A DNA stretch of 64,000 nucleotides from Streptomyces sp. MMG1533. GTDB taxonomy: Bacteria; Actinomycetota; Actinomycetes; Streptomycetales; Streptomycetaceae. Location: NCBI RefSeq assembly GCF_001279775.1, contig NZ_LGDG01000227.1, positions 13,317 to 77,316 of the forward strand. Direction: 5' to 3'. Below, piece after piece: positions 9,897 to 17,823 of this stretch. Each line of letters begins with the position of its first letter. The first letter of the stretch is position 1. The translations under genes and the position numbers were made by a program. The notes under the pieces were generated by a model. The model was not told the DNA's origin. It was given only the letters and a program-made list of their open reading frames with translations, and made no database searches.

Positions 9897-11171
9897 ATGC
9901 CCACATGCACTCTGCCCGCTGCCACCGACACCCTCACCAGCCCGGCCCCCGACTCCCAACTCGACGTCGCCGGCCAGTTGTTGACCCTGTTGCGCGACTC
10001 CACCACCGAGCCGCGCCCCGATGTCCGACTCGAGGCCCTGACCCTGGCCGTTGCCGCCGACCTGCCCGTCCTCCTGTGGGGTGAGCCGGGCATCGGCAAG
10101 ACCGCGGCCCTGACGCAGCTCGCCGCGGCCCTGGACCTTCCGCTGACCACGGTGATCGCCAGCGTGCACGAGCCGTCCGACTTCTCGGGGCTTCCCATCG
10201 TCGGGGACGATCCCGCCGAGCAGGGTGTTCCGATGGCCCCTCCGGACTGGGCGGTGCGACTGGTACGGGCCGGTCGCGGGCTGCTGTTCCTGGACGAACT
10301 CTCCACCGCGGCGCCGGCCGTTCAGGCCGCCCTGCTCCGTCTGGTCCTCGAGCGGCGGATCGGCTCCCTCCAGCTGCCGCCCGGGGTCCGGATCGTCGCC
10401 GCCGCCAATCCGCGGTCCTCGGCGGCCGACGGCTGGGAGCTGAGCCCGCCGCTCGCCAACCGGTTCGTACATCTGCAGTGGACCCACGACCACGAGGTCG
10501 TCGTACGCGGCCTCGGCGGGACCTGGCCCCGGGCCACCCTGCCGCGGCTCGACCCGGAGCGGTTGCCGCAGGCCGTGGACTTCGCCCGCCGCGCGGTCTG
10601 CGGCCTCCTGACCGCCCGCCCCAAACTCGTGCACCAACTGCCCAGCAGCGAAACGCGCCGGGGCGGCGCCTGGCCGTCACCCAGGAGCTGGGACATGACC
10701 CTGTGCCTGATCGCCTTCGCGACCGCGGCCGGATCTTCCCGGGAAGTGCTTTCCCTGCTGGTCAGAGGCACCGTGGGGGACGGTCCCGGGCTGGAGCTGC
10801 TGGCGAGCCTGGACCGGATGGACCTCCCCGACCCCGAGACGCTGCTCGCCGACCCGGCGGGTGCCGTACTGCCCGAGCGGGGAGATCTGCGCCAGGCCGT
10901 CCTCGACGGTGTGGTCGACGCGGTCCGGGGGCGCCCTGACAAGTCCCGCTGGGACGCAGCCTGGACGCTCCTGATCCGGGCGGTGGAGACCGGAGCCCCG
11001 GACCTGGTGGTCGTCCCCGCGACGACGCTGGCCTCGCTGCGCCGGGAGGACTGGGACGTTCCGGCGTCGATCGAGCGGCTCGCCGGAGTGGTGTCCCTGT
11101 CCCGGCGGGCGGACCGCGCGGCGGACCGCGCGGCGGACCGGGACGCGGCCGCCGCGAAGGCCGGCCGATGA
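9897..11171 (+). CDS. MoxR-like AAA+ ATPase
   Basis: A 424-aa AAA+ ATPase. Walker A is GEPGIGKT (residues 62-69) and Walker B is GLLFLDEL (about 128-135). A sensor-1-like stretch VRIVAAANPR follows, and then a helical lid. MoxR-family ATPases act as chaperones that remodel VWA-domain partners. The gene overlaps the downstream metallopeptidase/VWA gene by 4 nt (ATGA), implying translational coupling. The C-terminus carries a short tandem repeat giving RADRAADRAADRDA, which is probably unstructured. The ATPase fold is certain; the biological pathway is not. Confidence 0.9.
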   Translation: MPTCTLPAATDTLTSPAPDSQLDVAGQLLTLLRDSTTEPRPDVRLEALTLAVAADLPVLLWGEPGIGKTAALTQLAAALDLPLTTVIASVHEPSDFSGLPIVGDDPAEQGVPMAPPDWAVRLVRAGRGLLFLDELSTAAPAVQAALLRLVLERRIGSLQLPPGVRIVAAANPRSSAADGWELSPPLANRFVHLQWTHDHEVVVRGLGGTWPRATLPRLDPERLPQAVDFARRAVCGLLTARPKLVHQLPSSETRRGGAWPSPRSWDMTLCLIAFATAAGSSREVLSLLVRGTVGDGPGLELLASLDRMDLPDPETLLADPAGAVLPERGDLRQAVLDGVVDAVRGRPDKSRWDAAWTLLIRAVETGAPDLVVVPATTLASLRREDWDVPASIERLAGVVSLSRRADRAADRAADRDAAAAKAGR

Positions 11172-12421
11172 GCACGGAACAGGGCCGGCGACAGGACGCA
11201 CCGGGGGCACTGGACCTCGACAAGCTCTTCGCCGCCCGGCTGCAGGCCGCCCGGGTCCGGCCCTACTTGGCGACAGCCCTGTTCGCCCTGCACACCGTCG
11301 AGTCGCGGCGGGTACCGACCATGGCCGTCGACCGGCACTGGCGGTGTTACGTCTCACCGGCCTTCGTGGACCGGACGCCGGTGGAGGAGCTGGCGGGGGT
11401 GTGGGTGCACGAGGTGTCGCACCTGCTGCGCGACCATCACGGGCGCAGCGACCGGGTCGCGCGGGAGCGTGGGCTGACCGGCCCGGGGGAACGGCTGCGG
11501 ATGAACATCGCCGCGGACTGCGAGATCAACGACGACGTGTTCGGAGACGGACTGGTCCGGCCCGAGGACGTCGTCGATCCGGCGTTCCTGCGGTTGCCCG
11601 AGGGGCAGCTCATGGAGGAGTACCTGTCCTGGTTCCGGCTCGGGCCGCGTACCCAGGGCATGTCCTGGCTGGACTGCGGCAGTGGCGCCGACGGGCTGGA
11701 ACGGGAGTGGGACCTGGGCCCGGACGGCGCGCACGGCCTGAGCGAGCAGGAACGGGACGCGGTCCGGTTCCGGGTGGCGCAGGGCATCACCGGCCGGCCG
11801 GGGAGCGCGTCGAAGGGGTGGCAGCGGTGGGCGGAGGAGGCGTTCCATCCGCCGCAGCCGTGGCGGGAGTTGCTGGGAGCGGCGGTCCGCTCGGCGGCTT
11901 CCGGGCCGGGCGCGGGCGAGGACTACACCTACGGCCGTCCGCCGCGGCGCTCGGTCGGGGTGCCCGGCGTCGTGCTGCCGAGCCTGAGGCGCAGGCCGCC
12001 CCGGGTCTCCGTGATCATCGACACGTCCGGGTCGGTCAGTGACGCCGAACTGGGCAGCGCGATCCTCGAGGTCGCCGCCATCTCCCGGGCCGTGGGCGGC
12101 CGCCGTGACCTGGTCACCGTACTGCCGTGCGACGCGGCGGCCCGGGTCGTGCACCCGCTGTGCCGTGGTGAGGGAATTCCGCTGATGGGTGGTGGGGGCA
12201 CGGATCTGCGCACGGGCTTCGCCAGGGCGCTCCGTGCTCGGCCCCGGCCCGATGTCGTGGTGGTCCTGACCGACGGCCAGACTCCCTGGCCGGACACGCG
12301 ACCACCGTGCCGGACGGTGGTGGGTCTGTTCCCCCGGCAGCCGGGGTCGTGGGACGAGGACGATCCCGACTACGTGCCGGACTCGCCGCCCGCCTGGGCA
12401 CGAGTGGTGGACATCGGCTAG
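11168..12421 (+). CDS. Putative zinc-metallopeptidase / VWA-like domain protein
   Basis: A 417-aa protein of the DUF2201 type. An N-terminal metallopeptidase-like domain has HEVSHLLRDHH (His81-Glu82-x-x-His85), and a C-terminal VWA-like domain has the MIDAS sequence DTSGSVS (about 285-291) plus a later VVVLTDGQTPWPDT. Proteins of this architecture are the usual partners of MoxR-like ATPases, and the start codon overlaps the end of the ATPase gene. It is probably cytoplasmic, as no signal peptide or membrane segment is visible. Whether the HExxH site is catalytic or purely structural cannot be told. Confidence 0.88.
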   Translation: MSTEQGRRQDAPGALDLDKLFAARLQAARVRPYLATALFALHTVESRRVPTMAVDRHWRCYVSPAFVDRTPVEELAGVWVHEVSHLLRDHHGRSDRVARERGLTGPGERLRMNIAADCEINDDVFGDGLVRPEDVVDPAFLRLPEGQLMEEYLSWFRLGPRTQGMSWLDCGSGADGLEREWDLGPDGAHGLSEQERDAVRFRVAQGITGRPGSASKGWQRWAEEAFHPPQPWRELLGAAVRSAASGPGAGEDYTYGRPPRRSVGVPGVVLPSLRRRPPRVSVIIDTSGSVSDAELGSAILEVAAISRAVGGRRDLVTVLPCDAAARVVHPLCRGEGIPLMGGGGTDLRTGFARALRARPRPDVVVVLTDGQTPWPDTRPPCRTVVGLFPRQPGSWDEDDPDYVPDSPPAWARVVDIG

Positions 12422-12452
12422 GACACCCCACAGGCGCCTCTTGCGCGGTGCT

Positions 12453-12724
12453 TCACTTCACGCGCGTGAGGCGTATCGCAATGCTCTCCGGGTAGCGCAT
12501 CTCGAGTTCGCTCTTCGACTTCCAGGTGCCGGTCATGAGCACGCCGTGCGGGCAGCCGATGCTCCGCGGTGCCGAGGCGTCGAGTTCACGCGATTCGCGA
12601 GACGGCGCCCCGCCTGGACGACGACCGGCCCCGCGGGGTGGACGTGGAGGTGGTGAGCCGCGACATCCTGGGGTCCGACGACGTCCGGAGCGCACTGCGC
12701 GCCTTGGTGGGAGGAGCGTCATGA
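12453..12724. pseudogene. Junction of two truncated open frames (recombination scar)
   Basis: Between the VWA gene and the amidohydrolase, two protein-like fragments face away from a common point near 12,540-12,570. On the minus strand, 12453-12536 would encode MTGTWKSKSELEMRYPESIA followed by IRLTRVK. On the plus strand, 12569-12724 would encode a frame containing ETAPRLDDDRPRGVDVEVV, then SRDILGSDDVRSALRALVG, ending in an ATGA overlap with the amidohydrolase start. Each looks like the C-terminal end of a gene that has lost its 5' part. I do not recognise either family. The 4-nt overlap suggests the plus-strand gene was once co-translated with the amidohydrolase. Confidence 0.4.
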
Positions 12725-13623
12725 CCAACGTCGACGTACACCAGCATCTGTGGAGCCCCTCGCTGGTGGCGGCCCTGCGATCCCGCCGCGAGCCGCCGTT
12801 CCTGGACGGCTGGACCCTGTTCCTGGACGGTGAGCCGCCCTACGAGATCTCTCCCGCCGACCACGACGTCACCCGGCGTACGGAACTCGCCGCCGCCGAC
12901 GGCCTGGGCCGGGTGCTCGTCTCGCTGTCCGCCCCGATCGGCGTGGAGTGGCTGCCCTCGGCCGAGGCGCGGCCCCTGCTCGACGCCTACCACGAGGGCG
13001 CGGCCGCGCTCCCCGAGCCGTTCGGGGCGTGGGCCGCCGCCTGCGTACGGGACATCGACGCGAGCGTGACGGCCGATGACCTCGACCGGGGGTTCGTCGG
13101 ACTCCAGCTCCCGGCGAACGCCCTTGCCGACGCGACCGGTTACGCGCGCTGCGCCCCACTGCTCGATCTGCTCGAAGAGCGCGACCTCCCGCTGTTCGTC
13201 CACCCGGGGCCCGCGCCCGGCGGGTCCGAGGGCCCCGGCTGGTGGCCCGCGATGGTTCCCTACGTCCAGCAGATGCACGCCGCCTGGTTCGCCTTCCGTG
13301 CCTTCGGCCGGCCGCGCCATCCGCGCCTCAGGGTGTGCTTCGCGCTGCTGGCCGGGCTCGCCCCGTTGCACGGAGAGCGCTTCGCCGCCCGGGGCGACGG
13401 GAGCGTCGTCGGGGTGGATCCGGACGTGTTCGTCGAGACGTCCTCGTACGGCCCGACCGCCGTCGACGCGGTCGTCCGCGCCCTCGGGGTGGACGCTGTC
13501 GTCCAGGGCTCGGACCGGCCGTACGCACAGCCACCGCGGCATCCCGGCTTCGGTCTGGGCGGAGCCGCGGCGTACGCCTTCCGCATCGCCAATCCGCGGC
13601 GGCTGCTCACCGGAAAGGACTGA
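12721..13623 (+). CDS. Amidohydrolase (TIM-barrel metal-dependent hydrolase)
   Basis: A 300-aa protein starting MTNVDVHQHLWSP. The His-x-His pair of the amidohydrolase-2 superfamily is at the N-terminus, the LPLFVHPGPAPGG strand is in the middle, and a late VVQGSDRPYAQP contains the expected Asp. It is probably a cytoplasmic hydrolase or decarboxylase of a small organic substrate, which is unknown. GGGAGGAGCGTC gives a good ribosome binding site for the ATG at 12721. It follows a truncated gene end (see the scar) and may originally have been the last gene of an operon. Confidence 0.8.
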   Translation: MTNVDVHQHLWSPSLVAALRSRREPPFLDGWTLFLDGEPPYEISPADHDVTRRTELAAADGLGRVLVSLSAPIGVEWLPSAEARPLLDAYHEGAAALPEPFGAWAAACVRDIDASVTADDLDRGFVGLQLPANALADATGYARCAPLLDLLEERDLPLFVHPGPAPGGSEGPGWWPAMVPYVQQMHAAWFAFRAFGRPRHPRLRVCFALLAGLAPLHGERFAARGDGSVVGVDPDVFVETSSYGPTAVDAVVRALGVDAVVQGSDRPYAQPPRHPGFGLGGAAAYAFRIANPRRLLTGKD

Positions 13624-13734
13624 CCGTGCCCGGGGCATCCGTGCGGCACCTCTGTCCACCGAGCGGGGAGGGGGACGCGTGGGACCCGTGATGCAATGGA
13701 GCACGACAGAGCAGACCCGGGGGTGGAGTGAGGC

Positions 13735-15603
13735 GTGTTGAGCAACGGTGGGCCCGATGCGGGGAGTTTCGAGCCGCTGGAGGAGGGCGATCCGCAGGCC
13801 GTGGGCGGCTACCGGCTGGTGGCGCGGCTCGGGTCCGGCGGTATGGGACGGGTCTATCTCTCCTACACGCCGGGCGGGCGGGCCGTCGCGGTCAAGGTGA
13901 TCCGGCCGGAGCTGGCCGAGAACGCCGAGTTCCGGAAGCGCTTCCAGGCCGAGGTGTCCGCCGCGAGCCGCGTGCACGGCCTCTACACGGCTCCGGTCGT
14001 GGACAGCGACACCGAAGGATCCATGCCGTGGTGTGCGACCGCCTACGTGCCGGGGCCGTCCCTCGCCGATGCGGTGCACGACCACGGGCCGCTGCCCGTC
14101 GACACAGTGCTGCGGCTGATCGCCGGCGTCGCGGAGGCCCTGCAGGCAGTGCACCGTGAGGGCATCGTGCACCGGGACCTCAAGCCGTCGAACGTGCTGC
14201 TCGCCGCCGACGGCCCGCGGGTCATCGACTTCGGTGTCGCGCGGGCCGCGGATGCCACGTCGGTGACACAGAGCGGCACGGCCCTCGGCACGGTCGCCTA
14301 TATGGCGCCTGAGCAGGTGCTCGGCGGGGAGGCGGCCTCCTCGGCCGACGTGTTCGCGCTGGGACAGACCGCCGTGTTCGCGGCGACGGGCGTCGCTGCC
14401 TTCGGGACCGGAGATCCGCACGCGGTGCTCTATCGGGTGGTGCACGAGGAACCCGACCTCAGCCGCGTGCCGGGGGAGATACAGGAGCTGGTGGCGCGGT
14501 GTCTGCGCAAGCCCGCCGCCGAACGGCCTTCCGTCGAGGAGGTCATACGCTCCGTTCAGGCGATCCAGGCGAATCGCGGTGACAAAGCCCGGTTCACGTC
14601 CGGGGCGTGGCTGCCGGGCGAGCTGGCGGCGGGGATCGCGGCTCGGGCCACAGGCGCCGATCAGGCCCGGGCAGGGGCGGCTTCGGGCGCTCACGCTCCC
14701 GGCGTTTTCGGGCCCGCCGGGTCCGGCGCTTTCGGGCCCCCCACGGCCTACTCCCCCACCTCACCGTCCCATGCCGCGCTGCCCGCGCCCTTCGTGCTGG
14801 GGCCAGACGTCCCGCCGGGGCCGTACGCGCCGGCTCCCTGGCCGCAGCCGCAGGAGCCGGCCCCCGCACAGACCGCCTCGGTGGCGTCGGGCGGCAACGG
14901 CCGCAAGATCCGCGGCTGGGTGTTGTCGGCGGCCTCCGTCGTGCTCGTCGCCTGTGGGGCGGCCGCCGCGCTGCTGCTCGTTCCGGGGGACGGCGACAAG
15001 AGCGACGACGGGGCGCAGGAGGTGGCGGCATCCCGGTCGGCCACGGCCGCCAAGGCGTCGCCGTCGGCGTCCGGCTCCCCGTCGGCCCAGACCTCGAAGA
15101 AGCCCCGGCCCACCAAGTCCGCTCTGCCGCCCAGCCCTTCGGGGCCCTCGACGCCCGCAAGGACCGCGTCCTCGGCGCCCCCGACCGCCGCATCCAGCAA
15201 GCCCGCGGCCCCGTCAGCCCCTGTCCCGGTGACGTATTCCGGGATCCGGATGACCAAGAGCCACGACCTGTATCTGGCGGACACTCCGGTGCGGGCCAAG
15301 GCGGACACCGGGACCGCCGACGAGGATCTGACGTACGCCGTCTACTCCTCGGGCGCGGTCCTTGCCCCCGGCACCGACTCCGGCAGCTCTCTTGCCCTGC
15401 TGCCGGCCGGCCGGCAGGGAAGCCTGGACGCGTGCAAGGCGGCGACCGGCTACAAGAGCTACATCTGGGTCAAGGACCTCACCGTCGGCCAGCAGATGTG
15501 CGTCATCAGCGGGACGGGGCACGTGGGGCTCGTGACGTATCGGGGCTCGTCCGGGACCACGTACGCCACCCTGGACGTGAAGGTGTGGCGTGACGCGGCG
15601 TAG
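13735..15603 (+). CDS. Serine/threonine protein kinase, membrane-anchored
   Basis: A 622-aa Hanks-type kinase. The glycine loop is LGSGGMGRVYLS, the invariant Lys is about K54 (VAVKVI), the catalytic loop is HRDLKPSN (Asp148) and DFG is at 165-167. The kinase domain ends near residue 280. A Pro/Ala-rich juxtamembrane linker follows, then one transmembrane helix (about 394-416) and a Ser/Pro/Lys-rich extracellular stalk leading to a C-terminal domain of about 110 aa. No PASTA repeats are present, so the sensed ligand is not obvious. The start is GTG at 13735 behind GGAGTGAGG. It converges with the protease-hydrolase gene. Confidence 0.95.
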   Translation: MLSNGGPDAGSFEPLEEGDPQAVGGYRLVARLGSGGMGRVYLSYTPGGRAVAVKVIRPELAENAEFRKRFQAEVSAASRVHGLYTAPVVDSDTEGSMPWCATAYVPGPSLADAVHDHGPLPVDTVLRLIAGVAEALQAVHREGIVHRDLKPSNVLLAADGPRVIDFGVARAADATSVTQSGTALGTVAYMAPEQVLGGEAASSADVFALGQTAVFAATGVAAFGTGDPHAVLYRVVHEEPDLSRVPGEIQELVARCLRKPAAERPSVEEVIRSVQAIQANRGDKARFTSGAWLPGELAAGIAARATGADQARAGAASGAHAPGVFGPAGSGAFGPPTAYSPTSPSHAALPAPFVLGPDVPPGPYAPAPWPQPQEPAPAQTASVASGGNGRKIRGWVLSAASVVLVACGAAAALLLVPGDGDKSDDGAQEVAASRSATAAKASPSASGSPSAQTSKKPRPTKSALPPSPSGPSTPARTASSAPPTAASSKPAAPSAPVPVTYSGIRMTKSHDLYLADTPVRAKADTGTADEDLTYAVYSSGAVLAPGTDSGSSLALLPAGRQGSLDACKAATGYKSYIWVKDLTVGQQMCVISGTGHVGLVTYRGSSGTTYATLDVKVWRDAA

Positions 15604-15646
15604 CAATGGGTGATGCCGAGCCGGCTGTTCCTCAGGGCGGGCCGGA

Positions 15647-17698
15647 TCACGGGCGGGCGCCGCGGCCGATCTCGGCCGCGACGCGGGTGTCGGACAGGTA
15701 TTGCGCGATGTCGTGTGCCCGGTCCTTCCGATTGACGCAGAGCACATCACGAACCTGTGACCAGGTGTCGCCGAGCGGGCAGCCGATGGCGACGGCGTCC
15801 CCCGCCGCCCACGCGTTGATCCACACGCCCACCTGACCCGGCCGGACCGGTCCGCCGGCGAGCAATCGCTGGTACACGGCGTCGAGTCCGAGCGGGCTGC
15901 CGGCGGTCACCAGCAGGGGGACCGAGGCCCGCCTGGGCAGCCGGGTGAACAGGTCGAGTGCGACGACAGTGCCGAGGCTGTGGGTGACCAGCACGATCTC
16001 GCCGTCGTCGGGCATCTCGGCCAGCACCGCGTCGAGCACGGCGTCGCGTACCGACTTGTTGCCGAGGTAGGCCGCGACGTCGCGGAACACCGTCGCGATC
16101 ACGACGTCGTCGAGCCCGCTGCGCGCCGCGATCCAGGACAGCGGCCGTTGCAGTGCGGCGACCGCCCCGCCCAGCAGGCCCGACTCCTGCGCGGCCACGC
16201 CCTCCCGCGCCGTCCTGCTCTGCCCCGCGCGCTCGCCCTCCGCGACGGGCGCACGCTCCGGCGCGGGCATCCCGGTGGCCCCGGCGGCCTCGTCGAGCAG
16301 CGCGGCGTACACCGCGCGAGCCCCGGAATCTGCGGGCGCGTACGCCTCGGCCGTGGTCGTCGCCGTGTCGGGGGTGACGCGCTCGCGGGTCGCCAGTGCG
16401 GCGGCCAACGCGTCGCCGTAGAAGGGGAACCAGACATCGGCGGCGTCGAGCGGAGCAAGGCCCGCCGCCGCCAGCCCGATGGCCAGGCCCTCGCACCATC
16501 CGGTGCGCAGCGCGGCGGGATCGCGGCCCTGCTGCCCCCGGCCGTGCAGGAACACCAGGCGCCTGCCGGCGCCGGCCCGCCCGGTGAGACCGCGCCGCTC
16601 ACGAGCACGCGCGGCGGCGTCGGCGTGCGCGGCGGCAGTGACCGCCTGGGTGGGCAGGACTCCCGGAGTGGGGATGACCCCCGCGGCGGTCCCATCGAGA
16701 CTGTCGTCGGCCGGCACCGCCCCGCTCGGTGCCGTCCCGACCGGCGCCGCCTGTGGGCCCAGCTCGGCGAGCAGCCGTTTCTGCTCCGGTGGCAGTTCGA
16801 CCCCGGCGAGGTGCCGCAGGATGGCGCTGACTCGTGCCCCCTCGTTGGCGATCCAGCCCTCGCCGTCGGGAGCGGGAACGCCGGCGTGGTGCAGCGCGAC
16901 GACCTCCCACTGGTCGTTGAACACGGGCGAGCCGGAGTTCCCGGGCTCGGTGTCCGTGCGGTAGTGCAGGAACTGCGGCAACTGGTTGAGCAGGGCGTTG
17001 TCGCGGACCGCCAACTCCTTCGGCCGCCCGTCCGGATGGCCGACGACGTTCACCGGCTCGCCGATGACGATCTTCCCCTGCTGCGCGATCAGCTTCAGCC
17101 CGCCATGCACCGCGCCGGGCCGCCTCCCGTCGGAGCCCACCGCGACCGCGACGAGTGTGTAGTCGAGTTCGACGTCGGTGACGAACAGTTCGGCCGGGGC
17201 CAGGTCGTAGGAGTCGACCGGTTTGGGGACACCGTCGACATCGGATTCGAGGTCGAACTCCGCGAAGGACCCGGTCGCCGTCGCCACGTCGGGCAGCACG
17301 TGGTTGTTGGTGAGGAGCAGGCGCTCCCCCACCAGAAACCCGGTGCCGAACCCGGCCCGCCGTCCGCCCTCGACGACGGAGATGCGCGCGACCGCGCGTG
17401 CCGCACGCGCCCCGCGGGCAAGGAAGTTGACGCTCTGCAGCTCACTCGCCGCACCGAGGATCCGTTCGAACACGACTGCGGGACGCACCGGCCCCCTCGC
17501 GGGCGGCACCGGCGCCAGCGCCTCCGGGTCGACCTCGCCCTTGCTCAACAGCCGCTCCGCGCGGGCGCGCAGCTGCTCCTCGCTGTCGGCCGCGAAGGGC
17601 GTGCCGGTCTCCACCTGCCGACGCCGGATGTCCTCGCGCTGGTCCACCGTGTCCCGGTACCGCTCCGCCATGTTCAACTGCTGCTGTCGTAGGTCCAT
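15647..17698 (-). CDS. Trypsin-like serine protease fused to alpha/beta hydrolase (copy A)
   Basis: A 683-aa fusion. Residues about 100-290 form a trypsin/HtrA-like peptidase with His133 (LLLTNNHVLPD), Asp179 (VELDYTLVAV) and Ser255 (EPGNSGSPVF). Residues about 380-680 form an alpha/beta-hydrolase or lipase-like domain, with LVFLHGRGQQG for the oxyanion region and the nucleophile elbow VTHSLGTVVA (Ser574). No signal peptide or membrane helix is visible, so it is predicted cytoplasmic. The start at 17698 (MDLRQQQLN) is the best match to the paralogue at 50865-52898; ATG at 17671 is an alternative, and neither has a strong ribosome binding site. It follows the haem peroxidase gene on the same strand with a hairpin between. 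The substrate is unknown. Confidence 0.85.
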   Translation of the reverse strand: MDLRQQQLNMAERYRDTVDQREDIRRRQVETGTPFAADSEEQLRARAERLLSKGEVDPEALAPVPPARGPVRPAVVFERILGAASELQSVNFLARGARAARAVARISVVEGGRRAGFGTGFLVGERLLLTNNHVLPDVATATGSFAEFDLESDVDGVPKPVDSYDLAPAELFVTDVELDYTLVAVAVGSDGRRPGAVHGGLKLIAQQGKIVIGEPVNVVGHPDGRPKELAVRDNALLNQLPQFLHYRTDTEPGNSGSPVFNDQWEVVALHHAGVPAPDGEGWIANEGARVSAILRHLAGVELPPEQKRLLAELGPQAAPVGTAPSGAVPADDSLDGTAAGVIPTPGVLPTQAVTAAAHADAAARARERRGLTGRAGAGRRLVFLHGRGQQGRDPAALRTGWCEGLAIGLAAAGLAPLDAADVWFPFYGDALAAALATRERVTPDTATTTAEAYAPADSGARAVYAALLDEAAGATGMPAPERAPVAEGERAGQSRTAREGVAAQESGLLGGAVAALQRPLSWIAARSGLDDVVIATVFRDVAAYLGNKSVRDAVLDAVLAEMPDDGEIVLVTHSLGTVVALDLFTRLPRRASVPLLVTAGSPLGLDAVYQRLLAGGPVRPGQVGVWINAWAAGDAVAIGCPLGDTWSQVRDVLCVNRKDRAHDIAQYLSDTRVAAEIGRGARP

Positions 17699-17762
17699 GC
17701 GCGCATGGTTCACAAAGGGGGACGTACGGCGCTTCGGGGAACTCCCTACGGAGGACACGTGC

Positions 17763-17790
17763 GCCCCCGCCGAAGCAGGTCGGCGGGGGC
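17763..17790 (-). terminator. Hairpin downstream of haem peroxidase A
   Basis: A perfect 10-bp inverted repeat, GCCCCCGCCG / CGGCGGGGGC, with an 8-nt loop lies about 33 nt after the peroxidase stop on the reverse strand and before the protease-hydrolase start. It is a strong GC stem without a U-tract, typical of Streptomyces terminators. It may uncouple the two genes or only reduce read-through. Confidence 0.65.
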
Positions 17791-17823
17791 GTGGGGGGGC
17801 ACGGCTCGAAGGGCGCGGGCGAG

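Noticed and set aside
9897..11171. MoxR-like ATPase as the missing AAA+ ATPase of the CIS
   Set aside because: It lies about 20 kb away, is coupled to a VWA partner, and is separated by the kinase, peroxidase, LAL and propeller genes; it fits its own MoxR-VWA unit better.
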